Origin: Cyclobacteriaceae bacterium
Lineage (GTDB): Bacteria > Bacteroidota > Bacteroidia > Cytophagales > Cyclobacteriaceae
Direction of reading: 5' to 3'
NCBI GenBank assembly: GCA_009885605.1
Contig: VFKK01000299.1
Span: 1-13,035 of the forward strand
Length of the DNA stretch: 13,035 nucleotides
A model generated the notes under the pieces. It made no database searches, had not been told where the DNA came from, and saw nothing but the letters and a program-made list of their open reading frames with translations. Position numbers and translations under genes: made by a program. Shown in pieces: positions 7,156-13,035 of the stretch; positions within the stretch are counted from its first letter, which is position 1, and each line of letters begins with the position of its first letter.

Positions 7156-7227
7156 AGCCGATTTTTTTCCTATTTTTAGAAACATTTTACAAATCTTAGA
7201 GTTCTTAACCTAACCTCCCAATTAATA

Positions 7228-7581
7228 ATGTTCAAAACCTCATCATTTCCTTTTAAGAAACTTGGCATTTGCTTCTGTGCTTTCGTGGGAATGTGCCTTT
7301 TTACAGGAGAAGCTTTTGCCCAAGGTGAACAAGAAAAAGTTGAAATTGAAAACCTTCGGAATCTAGACAAACCTTCTTTAGAAGATCAAAATTCTTCACA
7401 AGAAGCTGGTAGTCCAGGATTCACCGCAACAAAACCATCCCCGTTATTTGTCAAACCAACTGTGGTAAAAAAAGAAAATAGTACCGGAGGAGAAGGTAAA
7501 AAAGTTGATCCGGCACAAGCGCCTTCAACTCTTTCCTTTAATATGTTTCTCTACATCGTAGATAAATTCAAAGCAGACTAA
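7228..7581 (+). CDS. Small secreted protein of unknown function
   Basis: I do not recognise this family. The 117-residue product has an N-terminal signal peptide with a basic start (K3, K10, K11), a hydrophobic core at about 12-25 and a probable AFA|Q cleavage after residue 31. The mature chain is hydrophilic and low in complexity: an acidic/basic stretch at 33-60, a Pro/Ser/Thr and Lys-rich linker at 62-99, and a short hydrophobic end (TLSFNMFLYIVDKFKAD, 101-117) that could be an amphipathic or docking segment. The true function is unknown. An ATG at 7228 directly precedes the signal peptide. It is divergent from csaA and is followed by a strong terminator, so it is probably a single-gene unit. 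The clean signal peptide and the terminator right after its stop argue that it is a real gene. Confidence 0.75.
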   Translation: MFKTSSFPFKKLGICFCAFVGMCLFTGEAFAQGEQEKVEIENLRNLDKPSLEDQNSSQEAGSPGFTATKPSPLFVKPTVVKKENSTGGEGKKVDPAQAPSTLSFNMFLYIVDKFKAD

Positions 7582-7599
7582 ATTGTGTTTTTCTTATAA

Positions 7600-7631
7600 A
7601 AAAAGAAGAGGCCATTAAGCCTCTTTTTTTT
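7600..7631. terminator. Rho-independent terminator between convergent genes
   Basis: GAGGC (7608-7612) pairs with GCCTC (7619-7623) around a CATTAA loop. The stem continues outward as AA/TT, one G-T wobble, and A-run/T-run to 7600/7631. It lies 18 bp after the small secreted-protein stop and faces the end of the HisA-like gene from the other side, so it can serve both strands. Confidence 0.88.
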
Positions 7632-7654
7632 ATGCCTTTTGGGGTGAATTTTCC

Positions 7655-8389
7655 TTAGATTTCTTTCACAAAGGCCTCTAATTCTCTTAGACTAATCACA
7701 CCCTCATAGTAAGCTCTTCCGAATACTGCTGCTTTTACTCCCATATCTCGTAGTTTTTTGAAGTCATCAACACCTCTCACTCCACCACTTGCCGCAAGGT
7801 GAATCTCCGGAAAACGATCAATGATTTCCTGATACAATTCAAAATTGGGACCTTCCATAACTCCGTCTCTGGTGACATCGGAGCACTTCAGGTATTTCAA
7901 TCCCCGCTCGTAGAAAAACTCAATATGTTCAAAAAGGTCTATTTCTGTTTTTTTCAACCAGCCTCGGATCTTGATTTTATGATCAATAGGATTTGTATCT
8001 GCAGCCAAATTGATTTTTTCCCTTCCGTACGATAAAAGAAACTGGGCGAATCGCTCAGGATGATTGGCGGCGGTGGAAGCAATGGTGACTGTAGAAGCTC
8101 CAAATTCAAAACATTTGATAACATCCCCATCGGTACAAATACCGCCCGTAAAGTCAATCTTCAAATCAGTGTAACCTGAAAATGCCTCCAGAATATGATA
8201 GTTCTTTGGCTCACCTCTCCGGGCACCATCCAAATCAACCAGGTGAATCCTTTTGATTCCAATGGATTCAAAAGCTTGGGCAACCTCAAGAGGATTATTG
8301 GAAATAACCTCTTCGGTAGCAAAGTCCCCCCGCTTGAGGCGAACACATTTACCATTTATCAACCAAATCGACGGAATTATTTCAAACAT
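7655..8389 (-). CDS. HisA-like (beta-alpha)8 barrel with altered active site
   Basis: The 244-residue protein aligns over its full length with HisA, the ProFAR isomerase of histidine biosynthesis, whose standard form works by acid-base catalysis with two aspartates. Conserved features are NGKCVRLKRGDF at 12-23, the HLVDLDGA strand at 49-56, the phosphate-site glycines TGGI (81-84) and SGGVR (201-205), AAD with D131 (second catalytic Asp) and SDVTRDGVMEG at 170-180. The first catalytic aspartate, in the P-A-[IL]-D motif of strand 1, is replaced: the sequence reads IIPSIWL, with W9 encoded by TGG at 8363-8365. GAT and TGG differ at all three bases, so a single read error cannot explain it. HisA activity is therefore doubtful. 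It may be a paralogue with another phosphosugar substrate or a regulatory role. It stands alone, with no his genes in the window. Confidence 0.85.
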   Translation of the reverse strand: MFEIIPSIWLINGKCVRLKRGDFATEEVISNNPLEVAQAFESIGIKRIHLVDLDGARRGEPKNYHILEAFSGYTDLKIDFTGGICTDGDVIKCFEFGASTVTIASTAANHPERFAQFLLSYGREKINLAADTNPIDHKIKIRGWLKKTEIDLFEHIEFFYERGLKYLKCSDVTRDGVMEGPNFELYQEIIDRFPEIHLAASGGVRGVDDFKKLRDMGVKAAVFGRAYYEGVISLRELEAFVKEI

Positions 8390-8405
8390 TTTCTAAAGAT
8401 TTTCT

Positions 8406-8413
8406 CAAAATTA
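8406..8413 (-). promoter_or_regulatory. Candidate -7 element of the HisA-like gene (TAATTTTG)
   Basis: On the minus strand TAATTTTG matches the Bacteroidota TAnnTTTG consensus and ends 16 bp before the ATG of the HisA-like gene. The expected -33 position carries TTTT instead of TTTG, and it lies inside the inverted repeat at 8423-8437. Confidence 0.4.
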
Positions 8414-8422
8414 ACAGACAAC

Positions 8423-8437
8423 AGGTTTAAAAAACCT
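8423..8437. promoter_or_regulatory. Perfect inverted repeat, possible operator
   Basis: AGGTTT-AAA-AAACCT is a perfect 6-3-6 inverted repeat covering the expected -33 region of the candidate promoter of the HisA-like gene. No T-run follows on the minus strand, so it is unlikely to terminate the preceding propeller gene. A binding site for a dimeric regulator fits the position but is inferred. Confidence 0.4.
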
Positions 8438-8552
8438 CCTTAAAGATAATAGAGCACTCCACTTTCACACTTCACAGGGCTTTAAAACTTTTCATTTTTT
8501 TAAAACCATGGCTGAGAGCGCTAATTTCAATTAAAAAAACACCTATTTATTT

Positions 8553-9584
8553 TCAAAAGCTTAACCTTCCAATTTTTCCATTTGAACCAGAGGCCCAAAC
8601 AGATGCCTCTGTATGTCCAAGTCGTATCGAATGAAATCCTTCCCCTGAAAAACTTGACCAGTTGATCCCTCCATCAGAAGAAAAATCCGATCCTCCCGGC
8701 CCTACTGCTAAAGCCCATTGGAATTCAGAGAAATAGACCACCCCGGATCGAAAACCTGGTGGTGATTGTTGGATTTTGACCCAAACTTTTCTTTCTGAAA
8801 GAAAAAGACCGGAATTTCCCGAAACGGAATCTGGACGTGCATAATCTCCTCCAATAGCTAAAACTTCACCTTCTCCAATTTGAGTAATGGAAAAAATACC
8901 TTGGGATGCTTCCCCTTGAATTAAAGGGCTTGAAAATTTCTCCCACGTTTCACCCTCATCATTGGATCTATACAAATTAGCTTCCTTACCCCCGCTACCC
9001 AGCCAAAGGTTATTCCCCTTTGCCAAAAGTGAACTTCCACTTGCTGCAAATCCGGCTTCTCCTTCCACAGCATCGGGTAAATTAGAAAGGGGATACCAGC
9101 TCTCACCTTGGTTCATGGTCTGCAAAATCATCCATTTCCCATCTACCGGATCACCAAACACATATCCTCTTTTATCGTCAGCAAAACTAATTCCGTCCAA
9201 AAATGCCTTCTCTGATTCTGTATGTTTCAAATCCCATGTCTCTCCTCCGTCAGTTGTTTTATAAATCACAGCCGGTTGACCAGCTGAAACAGCAATAGCT
9301 GTCAATGCATCAAACGCATGAATCGATCGGAAATCGACTGTATCCAGACCTGCAATAATTCCATTCTTCCAGGTTTCCCCTCCATCAATGGTCCGAAGCC
9401 AGGTTCCTTCACTTCCGCTTGCCCAGGCAATTTCCGGAGTCACTGCAGAAATTCCTCTCAAAGAAGCCTCCACAGGAGTTTTTTTTATTTCCCAGCCAGA
9501 AGGTGTTTTGGGAATTGTAGGTTCTTGTTTACAGGAAAAAAGCGCCATCCCGAAAGACAGCGCGATTAGTATGTTCTTTAACAT
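8553..9584 (-). CDS. Ycf48-like beta-propeller lipoprotein with Asp-boxes
   Basis: The 343-residue product starts with a lipoprotein signal ending in LFSC, with C18 as the likely lipidated residue, so it should be membrane-anchored in the periplasm or on the surface. The rest is a BNR/Ycf48-type propeller with Asp-box turns (S/T-x-D-x-G-x-T-W and variants): TIDGGETW ending at W72, TTDGGETW at W117, a degenerate TMNQGESW at W163, SNDEGETW at W214 and SSDGGINW at W309. Blades typically contain W-x-[AS]-G-x-x-G strands, such as AWASGSEG and VWASGSNG. Members are often annotated 'oxidoreductase' without basis; the fold itself suggests ligand or protein binding. Ycf48/HCF136 in phototrophs is a photosystem II assembly factor, which does not apply here. 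It starts 10 bp after the isomerase-like gene and is probably the last gene of the operon. Confidence 0.88.
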   Translation of the reverse strand: MLKNILIALSFGMALFSCKQEPTIPKTPSGWEIKKTPVEASLRGISAVTPEIAWASGSEGTWLRTIDGGETWKNGIIAGLDTVDFRSIHAFDALTAIAVSAGQPAVIYKTTDGGETWDLKHTESEKAFLDGISFADDKRGYVFGDPVDGKWMILQTMNQGESWYPLSNLPDAVEGEAGFAASGSSLLAKGNNLWLGSGGKEANLYRSNDEGETWEKFSSPLIQGEASQGIFSITQIGEGEVLAIGGDYARPDSVSGNSGLFLSERKVWVKIQQSPPGFRSGVVYFSEFQWALAVGPGGSDFSSDGGINWSSFSGEGFHSIRLGHTEASVWASGSNGKIGRLSF

Positions 9585-9594
9585 TCGATTAATT

Positions 9595-10506
9595 TCAACC
9601 TATATCTACTTTTCTATATGCTTCGATCAATGCTTTCTCTCCATCTACTCCTGGTAAGGCATTGCCGTGCTCCATTCCCATCACTCCTTTGAATCCTTTG
9701 GAATCGATGTATTTGAAAACATTCCCGTAGTGAATTTCGCCGGTTCCGGGTTCTTTTCTACCCGGATTGTCACCGATTTGGATGTAGGCAATTTCACTCC
9801 AGGTTTTTTCCATCGTCGCAATCAGATTTCCCTCGTTGCGTTGCATATGGTAAATGTCGTACAATATTTTGCAGCTAGGGCTTCCGACCGCTTTGCAAAT
9901 CATATAACTCTGATCTGCATGACGAAGGAATAAATCCGGGTTATCGCTGAGTGGTTCCAAAACCATCGTTAATCCATGCGGCTCCAAAATCTCAGATCCT
10001 CTTTTGAGTGCTTCAATCACGTTTCCTGTTTGGATTCCCATCTGAAGTGTCCGGTCGAAATACCCCGGAACAACAGTCATCCATTTGGCATTTACACGCT
10101 TGGCAACTTCAACGGATTCCCGACATGTCTTTAGAAATGTATCCAGAAACTCTTGCTTACCTGTAGTCAGCGAAACTTTCCAGTTGTCGCCACCTTCGAC
10201 TACAAAGACTCCCATGCGCATTCCCAGGTCATTCAGCGTTTTGCCAATTAATTCTTGATCCGCAACGGATCTTTTGAGCATTCCATTGTCTTCCAAAGAC
10301 CTGAATCCCTGATCAGCCATGAATTTCAGTTCATCCACAATTCCTCCGGGAGCCGAATTTTTGAACATCCCGAAGTGCGGTGCAAAATCCATGTTGAAAG
10401 TTGGAGCTGCTTTATTTCCTGCGAAAACAGGAACTGTCATCGTGCCGGAAAGCCCTAAAATGGTACTTCCTAAGCCCATTTTCTTTATAAATCCTCTTCT
10501 TTCCAT
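9595..10506 (-). CDS. Tat-exported hydroxypyruvate isomerase-like TIM barrel
   Basis: It belongs to the xylose isomerase-like / AP-endonuclease-2 superfamily, closest in appearance to hydroxypyruvate isomerase (Hyi), which interconverts hydroxypyruvate and tartronate semialdehyde. The 303-residue protein begins with a twin-arginine signal (MERRGFIKKMG, hydrophobic stretch to about 28, AGNKA near cleavage), so it should be folded before export. Candidate metal and catalytic residues are E184 in VLEPLS, D217 and H220 in YDIYHMQ, Q243 in YIQIGDNPGRKEPGTGEI, and E279 in MGMEHG, all as in the Hyi family. A true Hyi is cytoplasmic; the export signal and its coupling to a Tat-exported Gfo/Idh/MocA enzyme (3-bp gap) make a sugar or keto-sugar epimerase, isomerase or lyase more likely. 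The substrate cannot be read from the sequence. Confidence 0.88.
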   Translation of the reverse strand: MERRGFIKKMGLGSTILGLSGTMTVPVFAGNKAAPTFNMDFAPHFGMFKNSAPGGIVDELKFMADQGFRSLEDNGMLKRSVADQELIGKTLNDLGMRMGVFVVEGGDNWKVSLTTGKQEFLDTFLKTCRESVEVAKRVNAKWMTVVPGYFDRTLQMGIQTGNVIEALKRGSEILEPHGLTMVLEPLSDNPDLFLRHADQSYMICKAVGSPSCKILYDIYHMQRNEGNLIATMEKTWSEIAYIQIGDNPGRKEPGTGEIHYGNVFKYIDSKGFKGVMGMEHGNALPGVDGEKALIEAYRKVDIG

Positions 10507-10509
10507 GGG

Positions 10510-11823
10510 TTAGATGACTTTTGTTTTACCTGGAACTGCATGTGGATAGAATCCATCAGGGCCTGGCAATAGCTTAGGGTTTACGTCCCAAGCTAGTGTT
10601 TCAGGGAATAAATCAACAGTTCCATTCAAAGCCTCATCCCATGTCAATGGCTTGCCTGAGTAAGTTGCATAGCGTCCCATGATGGCTGTCATCGTACTTT
10701 TTGCAGCATTCTCAGCATCCGCAAACTTGTATTCGCCTTTTACCAAAGCTGCCCAAAGCTCATCATGCTCTTGCTGATATGGGTTTGGTTGGTTCTCTCG
10801 GTCGTGAGTATAAAGTGCATTTCCTTTCCAATCTGTCATCACCCCGTGATTTCCGGCACTCAGGTAAACCTTTCCTTTTGTGCCCTGGAATGTTTCATCT
10901 ACGCGATTCGTAGCCCCTGGGAAATGACGGCACTCACTGTGGATAACAGATCCGTCCGCATAGGTGAAGGTGATCACGTGGTGATCAAAAATCTCCCCAT
11001 GTTCTTTTCCGGTTCTAATTTCTCTTCCACCGGTTCCTTCTGCTTTTACCGGATAACCTTGCTTCACCCAGTTGGCAATGTCGATATTGTGGACATGCTG
11101 CTCTGTGATATGATCTCCGCAAAGCCAGTTGAAGTAATACCAGTTTCTCATCTGATACTCCATCTCGGTCATTCCGGGCTTTCTTTCACGAACCCAAACT
11201 CCTCCGTCATTCCAGTAAACTTGTCCTCCGGTGATGTCTCCGATTTGTCCGTCGTGAATTCTCTTGATTGTTTCTCTGTAGTTATTCTGATAGTGGCGCT
11301 GAAGTCCAACCACTACGTTCAATTTTTTAGCTTTTGCAACTTCGGCAGCAGCCAATACTTTTCTGATTCCGGCGGCATCAGTTGCTACCGGCTTTTCCAT
11401 AAAAATCTGCTTTCCTTGTCTCACAGCTTCCTCAAAATGAGAAGGTCTGAAACCCGGAGGTGATGCCAGAATCACAACATCAGCATCCGCAATTGCCTTT
11501 TTGTATCCATCGAAGCCTGTGTATTTTCTTTCCTCGGGCACATCCACTTTTCCTGCGCCATATTTCTCCATTATTGGTTTATAGCTGTTGTCGAGACGAT
11601 CGCGGAAAGCATCAGCCATCGCTACAAGTTTAATTGGATGACCAGTTTCAAAAGCCTGGAATACCGCACCGGTACCTCGGCCTCCACAGCCTATCACGGC
11701 AAGTTTCAGCTCATTTGCCGGAGCGGCATAAGCTCCCGGAACTATAAAAGGAGAAGTCATCAATCCCCCTGTCACCAAGGCGGAGGTTTTGATAAAGTCT
11801 CTGCGAGAATTAGAATTATTCAT
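10510..11823 (-). CDS. Tat-exported Gfo/Idh/MocA family oxidoreductase
   Basis: The 437-residue protein is a predicted NAD(P)-dependent sugar or polyol dehydrogenase. It has a Tat signal (SRRDFIKTSALVTGG, then a hydrophobic stretch and PGAYA|AP near 34), a Rossmann fold with LAVIGCGGRGTG at 41-52, D71 at the end of strand 2, the family's EKP motif at 143-145 (FMEKPVA), and a C-terminal substrate domain with GDHITEQHVHNID at 237-249, where H239, H243 and H245 are candidates for the catalytic site. Exported members can carry tightly bound cofactor, as Zymomonas glucose-fructose oxidoreductase does. GH109 glycosidases share the fold and Tat export, but their motif around the catalytic His is different. 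It lies 19 bp after the SUMF1-like gene and 3 bp before the isomerase-like gene, clearly in one operon. Confidence 0.92.
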   Translation of the reverse strand: MNNSNSRRDFIKTSALVTGGLMTSPFIVPGAYAAPANELKLAVIGCGGRGTGAVFQAFETGHPIKLVAMADAFRDRLDNSYKPIMEKYGAGKVDVPEERKYTGFDGYKKAIADADVVILASPPGFRPSHFEEAVRQGKQIFMEKPVATDAAGIRKVLAAAEVAKAKKLNVVVGLQRHYQNNYRETIKRIHDGQIGDITGGQVYWNDGGVWVRERKPGMTEMEYQMRNWYYFNWLCGDHITEQHVHNIDIANWVKQGYPVKAEGTGGREIRTGKEHGEIFDHHVITFTYADGSVIHSECRHFPGATNRVDETFQGTKGKVYLSAGNHGVMTDWKGNALYTHDRENQPNPYQQEHDELWAALVKGEYKFADAENAAKSTMTAIMGRYATYSGKPLTWDEALNGTVDLFPETLAWDVNPKLLPGPDGFYPHAVPGKTKVI

Positions 11824-11842
11824 ATCTAGGTTGTTTTATGGG

Positions 11843-12796
11843 TTAATAATCGTCAATAGGTGCAGTGGTATAGTATTCTTTTATTTCCTCAGGACTTGGC
11901 GGAATAAGTGGTCTCACCAGTCTCAATCCTAGGAAAGGAGCCTCGGGAAACCACCACTGACTTTTAGGTATCTGAGGATCAATTCGCTTCCAATCAGGCT
12001 TGCTCATGAAGCGCTTCGAGGAACTCAATTCTTCAGCAGGTGTCTGGTAGCTTCCCCCTCGGACCACCCGTGGATAAAGTTTCAAAGAAGGATTGACAGG
12101 ATTGTCCTTTGGTGACCTGTTGTAGAATTGAGAATCGTATTGATCAGAAGTCCACTCATGCACATTCCCATAAATATCGAAAAGTCCCCAGGGATTTGGC
12201 TTCTTTTTCCCAATCGGCTGGGTAGTTCCTTGGCTATTTTCTTTTGTCCAGGCGTATTCTGCAAGTTTGGATTCGTCATTTCCGAAGAAAAACCGATCCG
12301 CAGATCCGGCCCTGGATGCATATTCCCACTCAGCTTCTGTAGGAAGTCTATAGAAAATTCCTGTTTTCAGATACAGCCAATGACAATATTGGATTGCTCC
12401 ATACTGAGTCATGCCGATGGCAGGCTTCTCATCTTTTCCCATCCCAAAAGTCATGTCGAGATAGGGCAAACTCGGTCTGGTCATGCCATCCACTACAGAT
12501 CCGATCGGTTCTTCCGAAATGGCCAGCTCATAATTTTTATCCAAAAACATTTCAAAAGCATCCCATTTCACTTCATGAGTTCCCATCCAGAATGCATCGA
12601 CTTTTACCTCATGGGCTGGTTTTTCATCAGCGTTTTTGGAAGCATCACTTCCCATTTTATATATCCCTTCGGGAATAGGCGTCATATCAAAAGTCACCTG
12701 AGTTCCAGGAATTTTCTGTGTATAGGCCTCAAAAAGTGAGTTTTCTAACTGAAAACTCATCAAAATAAAACCAGTTGCAGCTAAGTACTTTTTCAT
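11843..12796 (-). CDS. Secreted SUMF1/FGE-fold protein without catalytic cysteines
   Basis: The fold is that of formylglycine-generating enzymes and their many non-enzymatic relatives. Numbering from the ATG at 12794-12796 (317 residues), an N-terminal hydrophobic segment (MKKYLAATGFILMSF) looks like a signal peptide or anchor. Diagnostic motifs follow: MTPIPEGIYKMGS near 38-50, HEVKVDAFWMGTHEV at 62-76, YRLPTEAEWEYASRAG at 149-164, NPWGLFDIYGNVHEWT at 201-216, RVVRGGSY at 243-250, and GLRLVRP at 290-296. In true FGE the segment after RGGS carries the Cys-x4-Cys pair; here it reads QTPAEELSSSKRF with no cysteine, so sulfatase activation is not expected. An upstream TTG at 12812-12814 would add six residues but is less likely than the ATG. 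A structural or carbohydrate-binding role beside the Tat-exported enzymes is inferred. Confidence 0.88.
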   Translation of the reverse strand: MKKYLAATGFILMSFQLENSLFEAYTQKIPGTQVTFDMTPIPEGIYKMGSDASKNADEKPAHEVKVDAFWMGTHEVKWDAFEMFLDKNYELAISEEPIGSVVDGMTRPSLPYLDMTFGMGKDEKPAIGMTQYGAIQYCHWLYLKTGIFYRLPTEAEWEYASRAGSADRFFFGNDESKLAEYAWTKENSQGTTQPIGKKKPNPWGLFDIYGNVHEWTSDQYDSQFYNRSPKDNPVNPSLKLYPRVVRGGSYQTPAEELSSSKRFMSKPDWKRIDPQIPKSQWWFPEAPFLGLRLVRPLIPPSPEEIKEYYTTAPIDDY

Positions 12797-12843
12797 AGGT
12801 TGGGTTGGGCGCAATTCTAAAATTAAATTAAGATATTCTTAGC

Positions 12844-13035
12844 CTATTGAATAAATTCTTTTGATAAATGGTATTGGTATATCCTGATTCCTTCTCCTTT
12901 CAGATCGATTAGCAAATAATCATCCATTGCCTGAATAGCCCGGATCTCCCCTTTGATTGAAAGTCCGGATTGAATTGAATTGATGTATTCAAATCCTCCT
13001 TTTGCATCTCCCAGCAGCATCATTCCATGATTCGA
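12844..13035 (-). CDS. C-terminus of a probable VCBS/FG-GAP repeat protein (partial)
   Basis: The minus-strand frame is open from the window edge to a TAG at 12844-12846, giving 63 residues; the N-terminal bulk lies outside the window. The visible end reads ...GMMLLGDAKGGFEYIN...SGLSIKGEIRAIQAMDDYLLIDLKGEGIRIYQYHL. The layout (xxLLGxxxGGFxxx, then SGLxIKGEIRxIxxM, then a short strand end) resembles the C-terminus of the VCBS/FG-GAP repeat proteins (CRTAC1/ASPIC-UnbV type) of Bacteroidota, where a final blade is followed by a G-[DE]-x-R-x-[IL] strand. This is recognition from memory over a short stretch, so treat it as tentative. It ends 47 bp before the SUMF1-like ATG on the same strand, so it may be upstream in the same operon. 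Confidence 0.6.
   Translation of the reverse strand, partial: SNHGMMLLGDAKGGFEYINSIQSGLSIKGEIRAIQAMDDYLLIDLKGEGIRIYQYHLSKEFIQ

Noticed and set aside
7190..7198. TAAGATTTG on the minus strand as a -7 element for csaA
   Set aside because: It has one extra base between TA and TTTG compared with TAnnTTTG, and it ends only a few bases before the upstream ATG. A TTG lies about 20 bp further up, but the match is too loose to call.
8390..8552. Possible small gene in the 163-bp gap between the propeller and HisA-like genes
   Set aside because: Short frames such as the ATG on the minus strand near 8509 stop after a few codons. Only the candidate promoter and inverted repeat are supported there.
10765..11463. 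Long plus-strand open frame (232 codons) inside the Gfo/Idh/MocA gene
   Set aside because: It lies entirely antisense to a strongly supported gene, its product has no recognisable domain, and it is explained by the codon composition of the opposite strand.
10510..11823. GH109 NAD-dependent glycosidase identity for the Gfo/Idh/MocA protein
   Set aside because: Fold and Tat export are shared, but the motif around the candidate catalytic histidines is GDHITEQHVHNID, not the GH109-type GNLYPTH-like motif, so an oxidoreductase is the safer call.
12128..12739. Plus-strand open frame of 203 codons inside the SUMF1-like gene
   Set aside because: It is antisense to a gene with full SUMF1 motifs and shows no domain or signal of its own.

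Overview
The window looks like a chromosomal segment of a Bacteroidota bacterium, most likely order Cytophagales (Cyclobacteriaceae-like). This is an inference. It rests on moderate G+C, genes lacking Shine-Dalgarno boxes and preceded by A-rich leaders, several TAnnTTTG-like -7 elements, a phosphoglucosamine mutase with an archaeal-type GEGNGG sugar loop, and exported Gfo/Idh/MocA and sugar-isomerase proteins typical of that phylum. No RNA gene, insertion sequence, CRISPR array or phage gene was seen. No gap between genes exceeds about 165 bp.

Left part (1-2614, all minus strand): a fumarase class II gene cut by the window edge, then a probable mazG-ridA-membrane protein operon. MazG destroys aberrant nucleoside triphosphates and RidA destroys reactive enamines/imines, so this reads as a metabolite-damage-control group with an uncharacterised two-TM protein at its end.

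Centre-left (2686-5587, plus strand): a small four-cysteine membrane protein resembling the Na+-NQR maturation factor NqrM, then glmM (GTG start forced by an in-frame stop) and a NifS/IscS-type cysteine desulfurase, closed by a strong hairpin terminator that also faces the next, convergent gene.

Centre (5625-8389, mixed strands): a secreted protein built of two copies of a lipocalin-like repeat, a small stand-alone Rieske [2Fe-2S] protein, a CsaA-type tRNA-binding-domain protein, a small secreted protein of unknown function followed by a terminator, and a HisA-like TIM barrel. In that barrel the first catalytic aspartate is a tryptophan, so its activity is in doubt.

Right part (8553-13035, minus strand): a tightly packed operon. 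In transcription order it holds the C-terminus of a probable VCBS/FG-GAP repeat protein, a secreted SUMF1/FGE-fold protein without the catalytic cysteines, a Tat-exported Gfo/Idh/MocA oxidoreductase, a Tat-exported hydroxypyruvate-isomerase-like TIM barrel, and a lipoprotein beta-propeller with Asp-boxes. The spacings of 3-47 bp and the shared export signals suggest a periplasmic or surface system acting on a sugar or glycoside. This operon and the altered HisA homologue are the most interesting parts of the window.
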